In this document: piece by piece, positions 9,145 to 18,892 of the stretch
Layout: the number at the start of each line of letters is the position of its first letter
Numbering within the stretch: position 1 is the stretch's first letter
NCBI GenBank assembly: GCA_958430865.1
Contig: CAUDNR010000968.1
Location: forward strand, 14,235 to 41,663
From: Entrophospora sp. SA101
Lineage: Eukaryota; Glomeromycota; Glomeromycetes; Entrophosporales; Entrophosporaceae
Reading direction: 5' to 3'
Length of the DNA: 27,429 nucleotides
Notes under the pieces: model-generated
Database searches by the model: none
What the model was told of the DNA's origin: nothing
The model's input: the letters and a program-made list of their open reading frames with translations, nothing else
Program-made: the position numbers and the translations under genes

Positions 9145-10949
9145 AAATGATATCAAATTAAAACACATAATCTGAAAGGAAGGAAACTAAACAATGCCAT
9201 GTAGTTTTGAAAGCAATTACTTTATATTGAATTATGCAAAAATTCGTGGCTTACCTTCTTCGCCAGGTAACAATTACAATTAAACTCGTTATTGAAATTA
9301 ATTCATTCTGCAGGTAAAAAATTTTACCAAAACAAAAAGCCATTACTTTATTAACCTCCCTATGGAAAACTTATATTTCTAATGTAAAACTTCTTAATAT
9401 TGGGGAGATAAAGAAAATGCAGAGAAGGTTATATAGAACGAGGGGGAAAAAAAAGAGAGAGAAAATTGTATTTTATAAACCAAGTTACAATCCCTAATAC
9501 CTTTTGTTATCTTAATTTCTTTATCTCTTAATATTTTTGAACCAACAAAATATACCTCTAAAAAGCAGCTAATTCACCTTACTGTTGCTCGTGAAGCAAA
9601 AAAAAAAAAAAAAAAAAAAAATTAAAACTATCCCGAAATGCTTTGAATAATTTTGTTTCAATTAAACAAATTCGCAGACGTCAAAGAGGTTTATCAGAAA
9701 TGGTTAATAGGATTGGAAGCTACTTATGCAATCAAGCAGCATAGTTCACATAGACAGGAGTATTCTTAATCCAGCTGTGACCATTACTGATTAAAATGAT
9801 TATTATTTTTTTTTTTTGGTTTATTATATTTTTTCAGTATGATTAAATAATAAAATTTTTTGCCAAAAACTTTTCTAGTTGTGAATATACAAGTATATTT
9901 ATTATAAGAGCATAAAAGACATTAGTATTAGATGATGAATTGGAACAGGTATAATAAGTTTATAAAGACAATATATTGCCAAGTCACAAAAAATCAACAA
10001 CATTATTTTGCATTAAGATTTGTTTTTATTTTGGTCCAGAAAATCGGTAGTTCGAATAATTCGGTAACAAATATTTACTAATTTCATATATACAATACAA
10101 GACAAAGAAAAAAATGGTTACACCATTTCTCGAGTGAGAGTGAGTCACAACGGATCAACAATAAACATACATAAAAAGATAAAATTAGTAAACCAATGAA
10201 TGGAATGGGTGTGCGAATTTAATCAATTATCATTTTCCAATATGGAAAACAATGAAAGCTGTATTTATTTTATTAAATACTGCACTTTAATTTGTCGGGA
10301 AACATCATCAAAATCCGACACATGATGATTTATTAATAGTAACAATTTGCTATAAAAGTGCATGTGTATTACATGTTTTAAGCGATCAATAAGTTTGATA
10401 TAAAAAAACAAATCTTGAATCCTTAAGGGTAGAGTGTAGTCATGTGATTTTATATAATGATCGGCGAGGATAGTAAATTTTCTATTTAATATTAAAATAA
10501 ATAGAAATAATAAATTTTAAGTGAATAATAACCACATTATTAAATACCAAAAGAAAATTGCTGTTTTTAATGCTTTGCTAATGATCAAGATACGTGTGAG
10601 TGATATTAGTTTTACTCATGTAATTTGGATCATTAAAAACATTTAAAAAATATAATTTTTTGAAAACAACTATATAGATGAGTTGAGGGATGGTAGTAGA
10701 AGTCAATAACAAGATAGCAATATATCTCCACCTACTCTACATATACTATTTGTTCTATATACCTATTATTCGTGGAAGTTATATCAAATTTTCTTTTACT
10801 TTAAACAAAAACGTGGGTGCTCCCTGTAATTTACTTGTATTTTTGAAATAATTAATATAATTTTGTGAAAATAATTAATATAATTAATATGTTATTTTGT
10901 GAAAATAATTGATATAATTAATTTTATTTATAAATACGGACAAGAGAAA

Positions 10950-11076
10950 ATATAAAGTCCATTCTCTTTTTCATTATAAAGTGTGTTTACTAAGATGTTC
11001 GTTATAGAGAGAGAAATTAATTAAAAGGGAAGTTCATTATAGAGATTTTACTTAGTGTTCGTTAGAGTGAACTGTA
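10950..11076. other. Right end of repeat A: pogo/Fot1-like terminal motif cluster
   Basis: Several spaced copies of 'gttc(a/g)ttatagag' (about 10999, 11032, 11057) lead up to GTGAACTG followed by TA at 11075-11076. Read on the minus strand this is TA|CAGTTCACTC followed by repeated ATAACGAAC/ATAATGAAC, the pattern of terminal repeats in fungal pogo/Fot1-type elements. The matching cluster in copy B lies at about 26310-26440. No left terminal repeat of this type and no transposase were found, so only one end can be suggested. Confidence 0.4.
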
Positions 11077-11137
11077 GTTTGTTTATTTTGTTTTGTTTTT
11101 TTGTTTGCTAAAGGATGACATATAAGAAAAGGACAAT

Positions 11138-11627
11138 GTTATTAAACATTTAATATTAATTATTGGTGTTGTAATAATTTTTCCCTATATATTACTGTTA
11201 TACATATATAATAATAACGTTATTACGACTAAACTAATATTTTTAATGATCGGCAGTCACTGTATCATGATGATGATCAACTTCAAATATTTGACATATT
11301 TAGAACACAAATAAAAAGAAATGTTATTGGTTACTTGTTTAATATTGTTTGAACAATGAAAAAAGAGCAAATAGAAAATGAAACAACAAACAACAAACAA
11401 CATTGAAAATTGAAATTTATTTTTTTTAAAAAAAAATGAAAAAACAAATTATAAGTTTCTTAGATTTATTTATTTTTTTTTATTTTTAATAGATTTTTTT
11501 TAAAAAAAAAACATATACAATAAATGAAAAAGCAGATTTACAAACGAAAAGGAATTCGATTTTTTTCCTAATCTATATATTATATTTTTTGAATGTGTTT
11601 GTGAGTTCGTCATGCGTGTACGTGTAT
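11138..11627. other. Intergenic, AT-rich
   Basis: No gene was seen. It contains several homopolymer A/T runs (about 11425-11510) and forms the 3' flank of the Asn-rich fragment that follows on the minus strand. Confidence 0.45.
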
Positions 11628-12018
11628 TTAATAATTACAAGCATGGTTATTGTCGATGTTATCATTGAAATTAAAATCATAATTTTCGTAGAAATTAATA
11701 TTGTTATTGTAAAGTAAAGGAGTAGTAGAAGTGCAATCGTAATTTTCGTAAGAATTATATGAAAAAATAGGAGAAGTATTCGAATCGTTAATAAATTGAG
11801 GCGATGGCAACATGTAATCATTAATTACAGGGGTCTCGATATTAGGAGAGCTATTTGCCGAAGAAGTGTCAATTAACTTATCATTATTATCATTATTACT
11901 ATTGTCATTTTCGTTTGACGATAAATATTGATCATAATAATAATTAAAACTGTTATCATTTAAGAATGCTTGTTGAGGGTTTACATTGATGTAACTATTG
12001 TTATTGTTGTTGTTGTTG

Positions 12019-12089
<71 letters not shown>

Positions 12090-12101
12090 CTTTATTATAA
12101 T
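11628..12101 (-). pseudogene. Asn-rich C-terminal protein fragment
   Basis: The minus frame is open from just after a TAA (12102-12104) to a TAA at 11628-11630, about 157 codons. It begins with an Asn run encoded by the AAT/AAC repeat, then reads SYINVNPQQAFLNDNSFNYY..., then a Ser/Asn/Asp-rich stretch, and ends NIDNNHACNY. It has no N-terminal domain. Composition and Asn/Tyr/Asp richness are like the tail of the HMG-box protein at 4970-5680, so it may be the 3' end of another HMG-type gene, but no box is present to prove that. It directly follows the last readable exon of the SPX gene on the same strand. Confidence 0.5.
12001..12088. repeat. Trinucleotide microsatellite (TTG)n(TTA)n
   Basis: About seven TTG-type units are followed by about 22 TTA units. 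Read on the minus strand it gives AAT/AAC codons, a run of nearly 30 Asn. It sits at the boundary between the broken SPX gene and the Asn-rich fragment. Confidence 0.95.
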
Positions 12102-13272
12102 TTAAAAAATACCCTGTATTCATTTAGCATTTTTACACCTCTATAAAATTCAAATATTGCTTTTCTTATTTTTTTCTTTGCTTCTTTGTAATCAACTGCA
12201 AAATCATATGCACTATTTCTACCAAAAGAAGACGACGACATTCTTGTTGCAATGTTTCCTATACTTTGCTTTATATTCTATATAAAACAATAAAAAACAA
12301 CAAACTCAATTAAATGTGACTTATTAGATTTATATGTATATTTTATACAAACTTACGCGCCCTGACGTTTTTTTATTATTATTTTTTAAGGCTTTTAAAT
12401 CTTCGAGTTGTTGTTGAAGAATGGCAAAACGCCTTATAGCTTCTTTCTCTTGTGCTGTAAGGAATATTCTTATTAATATAAAAATAATAATCGTTTATAT
12501 TATATATAATATGTACAAAAATTTAAAAATGGTCCTTACAATCATAAAATATTTTTACTTTTTCTAATTCTTGTTCTAAAGCTACGAAAAAAACTCGTTC
12601 TTCCGGGTTTACTTGGTCCATAATTGTATCTAATGATGTTATTAACGGATACCGTGCTGTATTCGAGAAAAAAATTATTATTATTATTTATCACGGAAAT
12701 TTTTTATTTTTTAAAAAAAAAATAACTAATTAATTACTATTTTCCGAAATAGATTGTCTTTTTGGATTATTATGCAATTTCCATGAGACTCCACGCATGA
12801 AGGAGTTGGCGGTTTCAGCCATCCCAGTAAAGCTAAATCTTCCTTGACTAGTTTGGGATTGGTATGAAGTTCGCCTTGATGTATTTAATGGTGGTGGTGG
12901 TGTTATGGGTGTTGGGAATTCATGTGGGTATGAATGGTGATGAAATTCGTCATCCATTTGAATTTCTTCATCTTTTTCAATTACTTCTCTTTGGTTTTCT
13001 TGAAATCCTTGATTTTTATCATATTGTAATGGTGTTTGACGATTTGATAATGGGTAACTTAATTCCCTTTCTCTTGATATTCGAGCTTTTTGAACCAAAC
13101 GTAACTTTTTTTTCAATCCTTTGTAATCAATATACCTAAGCGTTAAAAAATCGAAAAATAAATATGTATGTGTGAAAAAGGCAATTTAAATTTTATTTCG
13201 AAAAATTAATTGTACTTACTTAATCTTCCATTCTGGCACGGCTTCACTTTGAAAAGATTTAGAAAATTTCAT
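12095..13272 (-). CDS. SPX-domain protein, SYG1/XPR1-like, truncated
   Basis: Five exons join in frame: 13272-13220, 13135-12738, 12656-12540, 12454-12357 and 12277-12095. The introns have GT...AG ends (GTAAGT, GTAATT, GTAAGG, GTAAGT donors), and the product is 282 aa. The N-terminus MKFSKSFQSEAVPEWKIK then YIDYKGLKKKLR is the SPX start seen in SYG1/XPR1 phosphate exporters. A Pro/His-rich insert follows (about 60-150), then NPEERVFFVALEQELEKV, EAIRRFAILQQQLEDL and KKKIRKAIFEFYRGVKMLNEYR. SPX domains bind inositol pyrophosphates in phosphate sensing. Reading stops at VFFKL plus TAA just where the LNxTGFxKILKKxDK helix should follow. That lysine-rich helix and the whole membrane EXS region are missing. 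A GT at 12112-12111 after NEYR may be the lost donor to the next exon. It may be a stand-alone SPX product or, more likely, a broken exporter gene. Confidence 0.85.
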
Positions 13273-13360
13273 TTCAATTTCTGAAAAGCAATTAACCCCA
13301 GCAAAAAAACGACGAGTAATTTATTTAATCAAAAAAATAAAAAGAAAGGAATGGCAATTG

Positions 13361-13363
<3 letters not shown>

Positions 13364-13396
<33 letters not shown>

Positions 13397-13430
13397 GCGT
13401 GTGTGTGTTGCGTGCGTATGTGTGTGTGTG
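13364..13430. repeat. (GT)n microsatellite upstream of the SPX gene
   Basis: An imperfect GT/GC dinucleotide run of about 67 bases, about 90 bases before the SPX gene start on the opposite strand. Purine-pyrimidine alternation of this kind can form left-handed DNA and varies in length, but no function can be read from the sequence. Confidence 0.95.
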
Positions 13431-14107
13431 GTATTTAATTAAAACTTTTTCGTCAAGGAAGCCAAGTATTAAATTGATGTCATTAAAAATTCACAAAGAA
13501 AAATATTTTAATTCTTTTCGATATACTTTATACTAAATCGTAATACTATTGATAAGAAGATAAATGATTGATAATGAATGTAAAAGAACACGCGTTTGTT
13601 CTATTTAAAATTTGGGGACTGCAAAATTTCCATACAGGATCAACAATAACGAAATACCATATAGGTTTTTCGGTCCCTTTGACCAATTTTGTCAAAAATC
13701 TCCATTTGGTAAGGTTGATTTGTCAGTCGTCTGACAACACTTGATTAATATTTGAAAATTTTTATTGGAATTTTTTAAAAAAAAAAAGCTTAATTAATTA
13801 TAATTAATTTTATTTATCGCACAAAAAAAAAATTTTTTTCAGGAGTTCAAATGTTTTCTGCCTATAAATATAACTATATCTATATAACAATATTAATTAT
13901 AATTCGTCACTTACTATTTATAAATCATTTGATCTCAGTTTCATGAAAATACTCTATCCACATATGTCATAATGAAATTTACAGAGAACGGACGGAATCG
14001 GGAAAATACCATTAATGTTAATATGTTTAGTTGATTATAGAGCATTCCTAAATTAGTTAGCAAATTTATTCAACAATTCGCAAAAGATGTTATTATTACG
14101 AAATAAA
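13431..14107. other. Intergenic, no gene seen
   Basis: AT-rich sequence with no supported frame. It includes homopolymer A/T runs at about 13777-13835. Confidence 0.45.
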
Positions 14108-14248
14108 ATGTCTATTATGTTTGCATTTGCACAGAAACACTTTTCAAGATTTCAATGGGTGGATTATCTTAAATATTCAGTTTGGAAATTCCATGGCTGG
14201 TGCGTTCATTATTTCTATGATAATGCAAAACGCATTGGCCCAGTATAA
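14108..14248 (+). CDS. Small unrecognised ORF (46 aa), possibly frameshifted
   Basis: An ATG-started frame reading ...FSRFQWVDYLKYSVWKF and HGWCVHYFYDNAKRIGPV, then TAA. It is rich in aromatic residues and Trp, which random AT-rich DNA rarely gives. An overlapping frame (14121-14312) stays open and continues YNEVSLENELLLTSTEFKCF after the stop, so one protein split by a frameshift is possible. The family is not recognised. It lies about 250 bases before the kinase-fragment duplication. Confidence 0.28.
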   Translation: MSIMFAFAQKHFSRFQWVDYLKYSVWKFHGWCVHYFYDNAKRIGPV

Positions 14249-14502
14249 TGAAGTTTCTCTAGAGAATGAATTGCTATTGACATCGACCGAATTCAAATGC
14301 TTTTGTATCTAAACTTCACTTGATGCTTTCTATGTCTTTTTACTTTTTGTTTACATGTCTCTCGGATTTATTTACTCGCCATTAGAATGCTCTGATAGTC
14401 GTGCTTTTGAATCAATAATGCTAGTCGACTACGCAAGTTAGAAACTCGGAGAATTGTTTGATTCATTTCGTCATTTGTTTCAATTGGAGAGAAATTTACA
14501 TT
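14249..14502. other. Intergenic stretch before the kinase duplication
   Basis: Apart from the possible continuation of the preceding ORF up to about 14312, nothing was seen. Confidence 0.35.
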
Positions 14503-15160
14503 CCAGGTGGGTGGATGTTTAAATTAACTTGCTTCTTACAAATAACCTTGGCTTGAAGAAGACAGTTTGATATTACATATTTCCTTTTTTACAAATTCCT
14601 GGAATGTATGCTAGTACCAATACGTTCGTTACAATTTATTAAGCTGCGTTCATGTCATTTTCTTTCAATGTTATTGCAGAAAAATTAATTAAGTTTAATC
14701 GAAATTTAACAGTGAATTAGACTTTCCACAATAATATATTTATTGTTTTTTTAAATGATAGAGGAAAAAAGTGAATTTGTATTTTGATTTCCAAATTTTA
14801 TGTTAAAAATGTCACATGGCAAGTTATTATCACCAGAAAGGAGTGAGTTTGTATTTAACTTTATAATGAAGTGTGTAGTAATGCTTTTGTTAATTCTGAT
14901 AGAGAAAGTATAAAAGAGTGGTTTTCTTCATTGGTTGAAAGGAACGAGGAAGCTTTCCGAGAATGAAAAAGAATTTTGTAGATTATTCATGATTTAGAAT
15001 TAAATAATGCATGCAGTTTATGAAACAGGAGAACCAAAAGAATGTAACAGGTGTAAATCCACCAAATACTCTGGTAGATTCTGTGAAGGTTGTATTAGTT
15101 TACAATTACAGAGCCTTTTCAATACTTGGACATCTGGAAACAACATAGTTGATGACTTTA
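14503..15160 (+). repeat. Kinase upstream/N-terminal duplication, copy 1
   Basis: This stretch aligns in order with 15688-16313. Landmarks are 'gtggatgttta' (14511), 'gcttgaagaagac' (14550), 'aaaaatgtcacatgg' (14805), 'aatgtaacaggtgtaaatc' (15041) and 'acttggacatctggaaa' (about 15123). The offset changes from 1185 to 1247 to 1156, so the copies have gained and lost blocks and are old. The duplicated tract covers about 500 bases of 5' flank plus the N-terminal coding part of the kinase. Confidence 0.75.
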
Positions 15161-15378
15161 TTAAACAATGTCAAATGAAAACATCTTTACCATATTATAT
15201 TTTAGAATGGATACCATATGAACAATTTGATGATATAGAAAAATTAACTGAAGGTCGATTTAGTTCGATTTATGTTGCTACATGGACAAGAGGAACTATT
15301 AATGAGTATGATGAAAATAAAAAGGAATTTAGTTATTTTGGTAGTCAAATTGTAGCATTAAAATGTGAGCATTGTTGA
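15007..15378 (+). pseudogene. Protein kinase N-terminal fragment (123 aa)
   Basis: The ATG-started frame encodes an N-terminal Cys-rich segment (CNRCKSTKYSGRFCEGC, residues about 14-30, a CxxC...CxxC zinc-ribbon-like pattern). Then comes a linker ending PYYILEWIPYEQFDDIEKL and the start of a kinase domain: TEGRFSSIYVATWTRG (glycine-loop strand) and QIVALKC with the beta-3 lysine (about residue 120). It stops at CEHC just after that lysine, so the helix C, catalytic loop, DFG and C-lobe are missing and it cannot be an active kinase. The layout matches the large kinase family of arbuscular mycorrhizal fungi. Further pieces lie at 16193, 16812 and 20030. Confidence 0.75.
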
Positions 15379-15687
15379 ATTGTTGAATTCGTTGTGGTGG
15401 TGGAAACATCATTTGTTGCGTGGTATAGCATCACTCTGGCAAAAGTTAGATCCAACTCATCAATTTTATAATATCTTCTGACAGATTAACAGTAAATATA
15501 TAACCTGATTATTGTTTTATTGTTCATAACATAAGATTATAAGTTATGCTTCAATGCTGACTTTATTCTACCATGGGGAAGGCATCAATTGTAATTTATG
15601 CTGGTAACTCTAGTCACTCGTAGGTAGATCATAAATCCCTAACTCTTTGAGGTATAACTATTATCCTAAATGTTCTATTAATGATCT
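15379..15687. other. Spacer between the two kinase copies
   Basis: No coding signal was seen. A 'tgttgaattcgttgtggtggtggaaacatcattt' type stretch at the start loosely resembles 20864-20896, which may be a decayed relative. Confidence 0.35.
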
Positions 15688-16313
15688 CCGGGTGGGTTGG
15701 TGTTTAAAATCAACTTTCTTCTTGCAAATGACCTTTGCTCGAAGAAGATAGTTCGATAATACATGCTATACTTGCCCTTTTCCAAATTCCCAAAATGCAT
15801 ACTAGTATTAATATGATATGTTCGTGTCATTTCATTTACCGAATTATCAAAAAAAAATTTTAAAGGCTAGTTTCAACGTTATCCCAGAAAATTAGTATTT
15901 TTTTAGTTTTTTTAAAAAAGTATTTTTTGATCTCCAAAATCCCAATGATAGTAGGTTCCCCGACTGAAGTTTACTAATTTCATAATATGAATTGATAATG
16001 GATTATGTTAAATGATTTTCAAAGTGAATTTCGTTATCTTTAACTAAAGTTAAAAATGTCACATGGTAGATTGTTATCACAATAAAGATGGGAGTTTGTA
16101 TAAAGAAATGTATGACAATGCTGTTGTTAACTGTGATAGTCAAAAAAAAAATATGGAAAATTTATTTGTGATTTTATAAATTGGGCAAATAAAAAGAATG
16201 CAACAAGTGTAAATCAACCAAATACCCTATTAGATTCTGTGAAGGGCTGTACTAGTTACAGTTACAGGGTCTTTTCACCACTTGGACATCTGGAAATTAC
16301 ATGATTGTGATGT
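15688..16313 (+). repeat. Kinase upstream/N-terminal duplication, copy 2
   Basis: The decayed partner of 14503-15160, in the same orientation about 1.2 kb downstream. The order of matching blocks is kept. Sequence identity is moderate by eye, with many substitutions and indels, so the duplication is ancient compared with the 9-kb/24-kb segmental repeat. Confidence 0.75.
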
Positions 16314-16320
16314 CTTATGA
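16193..16320 (+). pseudogene. Kinase N-terminal fragment, second copy, decayed
   Basis: Reads KECNKCKSTKYPIRFCEG, then a frameshift or stop where copy 1 has CISLQLQS, then QGLFTTWTSGNY. It lacks a usable start and is interrupted, so it is a pseudogene. It matches residues about 12-50 of the 15007 fragment. The kinase-domain piece that should follow about 90 bases later appears only at 16812, so about 400-500 bases were inserted or rearranged between them. Confidence 0.6.
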
Positions 16321-16811
16321 TTTCGATCATCAAAAGATTATTATTTTTTATATGATAAAGATAAGAAATATATTTTTTAAAACATGAATTATAAAAAGAA
16401 GCTTTTACTAATATGTAATATAAACAAACTCAATAGAAATTTTTATGGTAAATAAATCAAATGGCTTTAAACCATTAAACAAAACTTTTTATTGTTTTTA
16501 TTGCTCAAAATAAACTATATAGAGCTTTTTTCTCTATCTCATTGGGTTATAAAGTTTATCTATGTATTTACTATATATATAAAAAATTTTTTTTTATTTG
16601 GAAAGAAAAAAACCCCTCTATGCCCAAAAGTTTGATCTATTTACTATAATTTCCCTTAGTTTTCATGTTTGTATCTCTTTAGTGATACGATTTTTATTTA
16701 TTTTTTAAAAAAAAGTTCATTAATTACGTTAGCATCACTCATCTCAAATGAAATCATCTTTGCCAAATTACGTTTTAAATGGACACCTTTGAGTAATATG
16801 GTTATAGAACA
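16321..16811. other. Insert between two kinase pieces
   Basis: AT-rich and without a supported gene. It separates pieces that are contiguous in the 15007 copy. Confidence 0.4.
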
Positions 16812-16950
16812 AAGTTGGTTGAAGGTAAATTTATATTGCTGCATGGACAAGAGGAAATATATTTTGGGAAGGCAAGATATCACATTAAAAAGTTAAAAAT
16901 AATAATCCAAGAAAAGCATTTCTTGATGAAGTTTATAGTTTTTTTATTTA
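16812..16950 (+). pseudogene. Kinase N-lobe fragment, frameshifted
   Basis: Read across frames it gives KLVEGKF, then YIAAWTRGNI, then ITLKS with the beta-3 lysine, then NPRKAFLDEVYS (helix C with its Glu). This is the N-lobe order of the same kinase family as 15007-15378 and reaches further into helix C. At least two frameshifts are needed and TAA codons interrupt each frame. No catalytic loop follows before the Tc1-like element. Confidence 0.6.
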
Positions 16951-17767
16951 ATCAATTAATTGCTTCAAAAATTTTATATCATTTTAAAAAAGTTAGCTGG
17001 CAAGTTTTATTCAGCTTCAAAAGCTAAAACTTAGCATTGAACATTCCAAATTTGGTAACAAATTTTTTCATAGAATGAAACATTATCAAAAGTAAATCAA
17101 TTACCAAATTTGGTCATCTAATCCAAAATATTGCAATTGGTGTTTCCGATCATTAACCCCCTCTTTTTCGAATAATCAAATATCCAAAAAGAATTATGAA
17201 ATACATCAGATGATTTTCGGCAATGGGTAGAATTTCGAACATTTCGAATAGTCATAAAATATTAGTTGTCATTTGGCAAGGTGTTACAAAATATTTCGAA
17301 TGCCAATTTCAAAGGCATAGCATAAATACTCTGAACAGACATAATAATAATAAGTATTTTGAACAGTCACAAGTATTTCAAATAGTTATAAACATTAGTA
17401 TTTCGAATAGTTGCAAGTATTTCAATTAACCACAAGTATTTCAATTAAATGATAATAATTATGAATATTTGAATATCACTTTTATTTTTGATCAGAAACC
17501 CTATCCTTAAAAAAAATTACTAATTTTTTTTTACATGAATTGACTTCCTTAAAGCTGGACTGAAATGGTGGTAGTTTTTTTAATGTGTATTATAATAATG
17601 TTTCAAAACTTTTAAATTTTGAGTGTAGATGTTCCGCATTGTATATTAATTGATTTTATATCTGAATTATTATCAAATTCAATTGTTATGTGCTAAATTC
17701 TTCGACGACGGAAATCACGCAATGATTTTAAATTATTTGCAAGATGGAGGATAGGGGTTACAATATA
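16951..17767. other. AT-rich stretch with 'agtatttc(g/a)aa' repeats
   Basis: No gene was seen. At about 17235-17450 an irregular series of 'tatttcgaa/tatttcaa' and 'catagtcat/acagtcac' motifs recurs about every 25-35 bases, giving a loose, degenerate tandem character. Confidence 0.4.
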
Positions 17768-17950
17768 CACTGCCCTGGAATAAAGTATCCGAACCTCGTT
17801 TTTTATTAATTCCACAGACTTTTACATAATAAAAATTTTTTTTTGAAGATATCATCATGTAGCTTAGGTTCTAACGATTGTGTATGCAATATTTCATGAT
17901 TCTGTTATTTATATTATTTTTTTAACCAAAAAAAAAAACGAACTTCAATT
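17768..17950 (+). repeat. Left terminal inverted repeat of the Tc1-like element
   Basis: Pairs with 18893-19080. Shared landmarks include 'aaagtatccgaacct', 'acttttacataataaa', 'atatcatcatgtagcttagg' and 'gtgtatgcaatatttca'. Differences are scattered substitutions and A/T-run length changes. Confidence 0.85.
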
Positions 17951-18026
17951 AATATAAAAAATATAAAAATGATCAAAAATTTTCTAAAAACCAAAATTTT
18001 TATTAAAACATCACCTAATAAAAAAT

Positions 18027-18756
18027 TTAATATTCTGTGGGCCATCCATTATTAGATATGCGTGCCTCAATACTCTTTGGCATGCTTTCAATCAGTTTAT
18101 TATAAACTTCTTCAGGAATATCAGACCACTCCTCTTGCAAAGAAATATCTAATTCTTGAGAATTCTTGGGATGGATTTCACGTTTTTTTAATCTTCTTTC
18201 TAATTCATCCCAAAGATGTTCTATTGGATTAAGATCAGGAGATTGAGATGGCAAATTGGATAAGATTTTTATATTATTATTATTTATCCATTTTTGCCAA
18301 ATAACAGATTTCCATTGTCTGATTATCCAATTTCTTCTATCTAAACACCATTTTAACCGGTTTTCTCTTTGTGTTGATCTGTTAATAGAGGTTTCACTGC
18401 GGCAACCCTGGACTGGATCCCAAGTTCATGCAAATTTTTGCGAATTGTTTTAACTGACACTTCTACACCACTGACCACCAACAAATTTTCTTTGAATCTC
18501 TTCTGCAGAACTGCGATTAATTTTTAATGAAATTTCTCTGAGAGTTTTTTGTTCACTAACATTTAATGCACAGGGACGTCCATTTCTTGGTGCACTTCTT
18601 AGGCCTTTAGCATTTTCATAACGTTTAATGGTATCATAAACTGTAGTTTTTGGAAGCTTAAGTATCTTTGCAATTTTATTAAGACTACTACCACTTAATC
18701 TAAGACCCAAAAATTTTTCCACGCTCAACTTCAGTTAATTCGTAATTTTTTGGCAT
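18027..18756 (-). pseudogene. Tc1-like transposase, deleted and frameshifted
   Basis: The probable ATG is at 18756-18754 (MPKNYELTEVER...). A frameshift follows in an A/T run near 18715-18725, then the HTH region LSGSSLNKIAKILKLPKTT and VYDTIKRYENAKGLRSAPRN GRP. A second HTH-type part (VSVKTIRKNLHELGI) and RLKWCLDRRNW follow in shifted frames, then WKSVIW. There the sequence jumps to NNNIKIL and SQSPDLNPIEHLWDELERR, the C-terminal catalytic-Glu block of Tc1 transposases. The roughly 300 bases that encode the first two catalytic Asp residues are missing. The remaining length is about 730 bases against about 1 kb for an intact gene. Cut-and-paste activity is therefore not expected. Confidence 0.85.
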
Positions 18757-18892
18757 TTTTATTATTAACAAATTTTCTACCAATGGCAGGAAAATAATTT
18801 TTTCCATAATTTATATCTTAGAACTTAGGCTACAAAATGGTATTTTTTTTTTCTCGTTATGTAAAATTTTGAGAAAATACAAATTTAAACAA

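Larger units (their letters stand above)
8817..11137 (+). repeat. Segmental repeat copy A
   Basis: This segment matches copy B (24378-26487) from 8996 to 11137 and copy C (26572-27352) from 8817 to 9597. The A/B offset is constant (15382) from 8996 to about 10740, and I saw no difference there. After 10740 the copies differ by many substitutions and small indels. The A/C offset is constant (17755) over all 781 shared bases. A run of 24 A lies at 9598-9621. No complete gene is present inside. Short conserved open frames include 9019-9144 and the pair flanking the A-run. Confidence 0.9.

Noticed and set aside
11573..11821. Minus-strand Ile/Leu/Thr-rich ORF that looks like a membrane protein
   Set aside because: Frame shadow of the Asn-rich fragment. 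Hydrophobicity comes from AAT/ATT repeats read out of frame.
12090..12112. 23-base GT...AG 'intron' joining the SPX frame to the poly-Asn frame
   Set aside because: The phase fits, but 23 bases is below workable length for a fungal spliceosomal intron. The fit has a one-in-three chance of occurring.
12864..13139. Plus-strand 91-aa ORF
   Set aside because: Antisense to exon 2 of the SPX gene, whose protein match and splice sites fix the coding strand.
13351..13536. Plus-strand ORF with alternating Cys-Val
   Set aside because: Translation of the (GT)n microsatellite.
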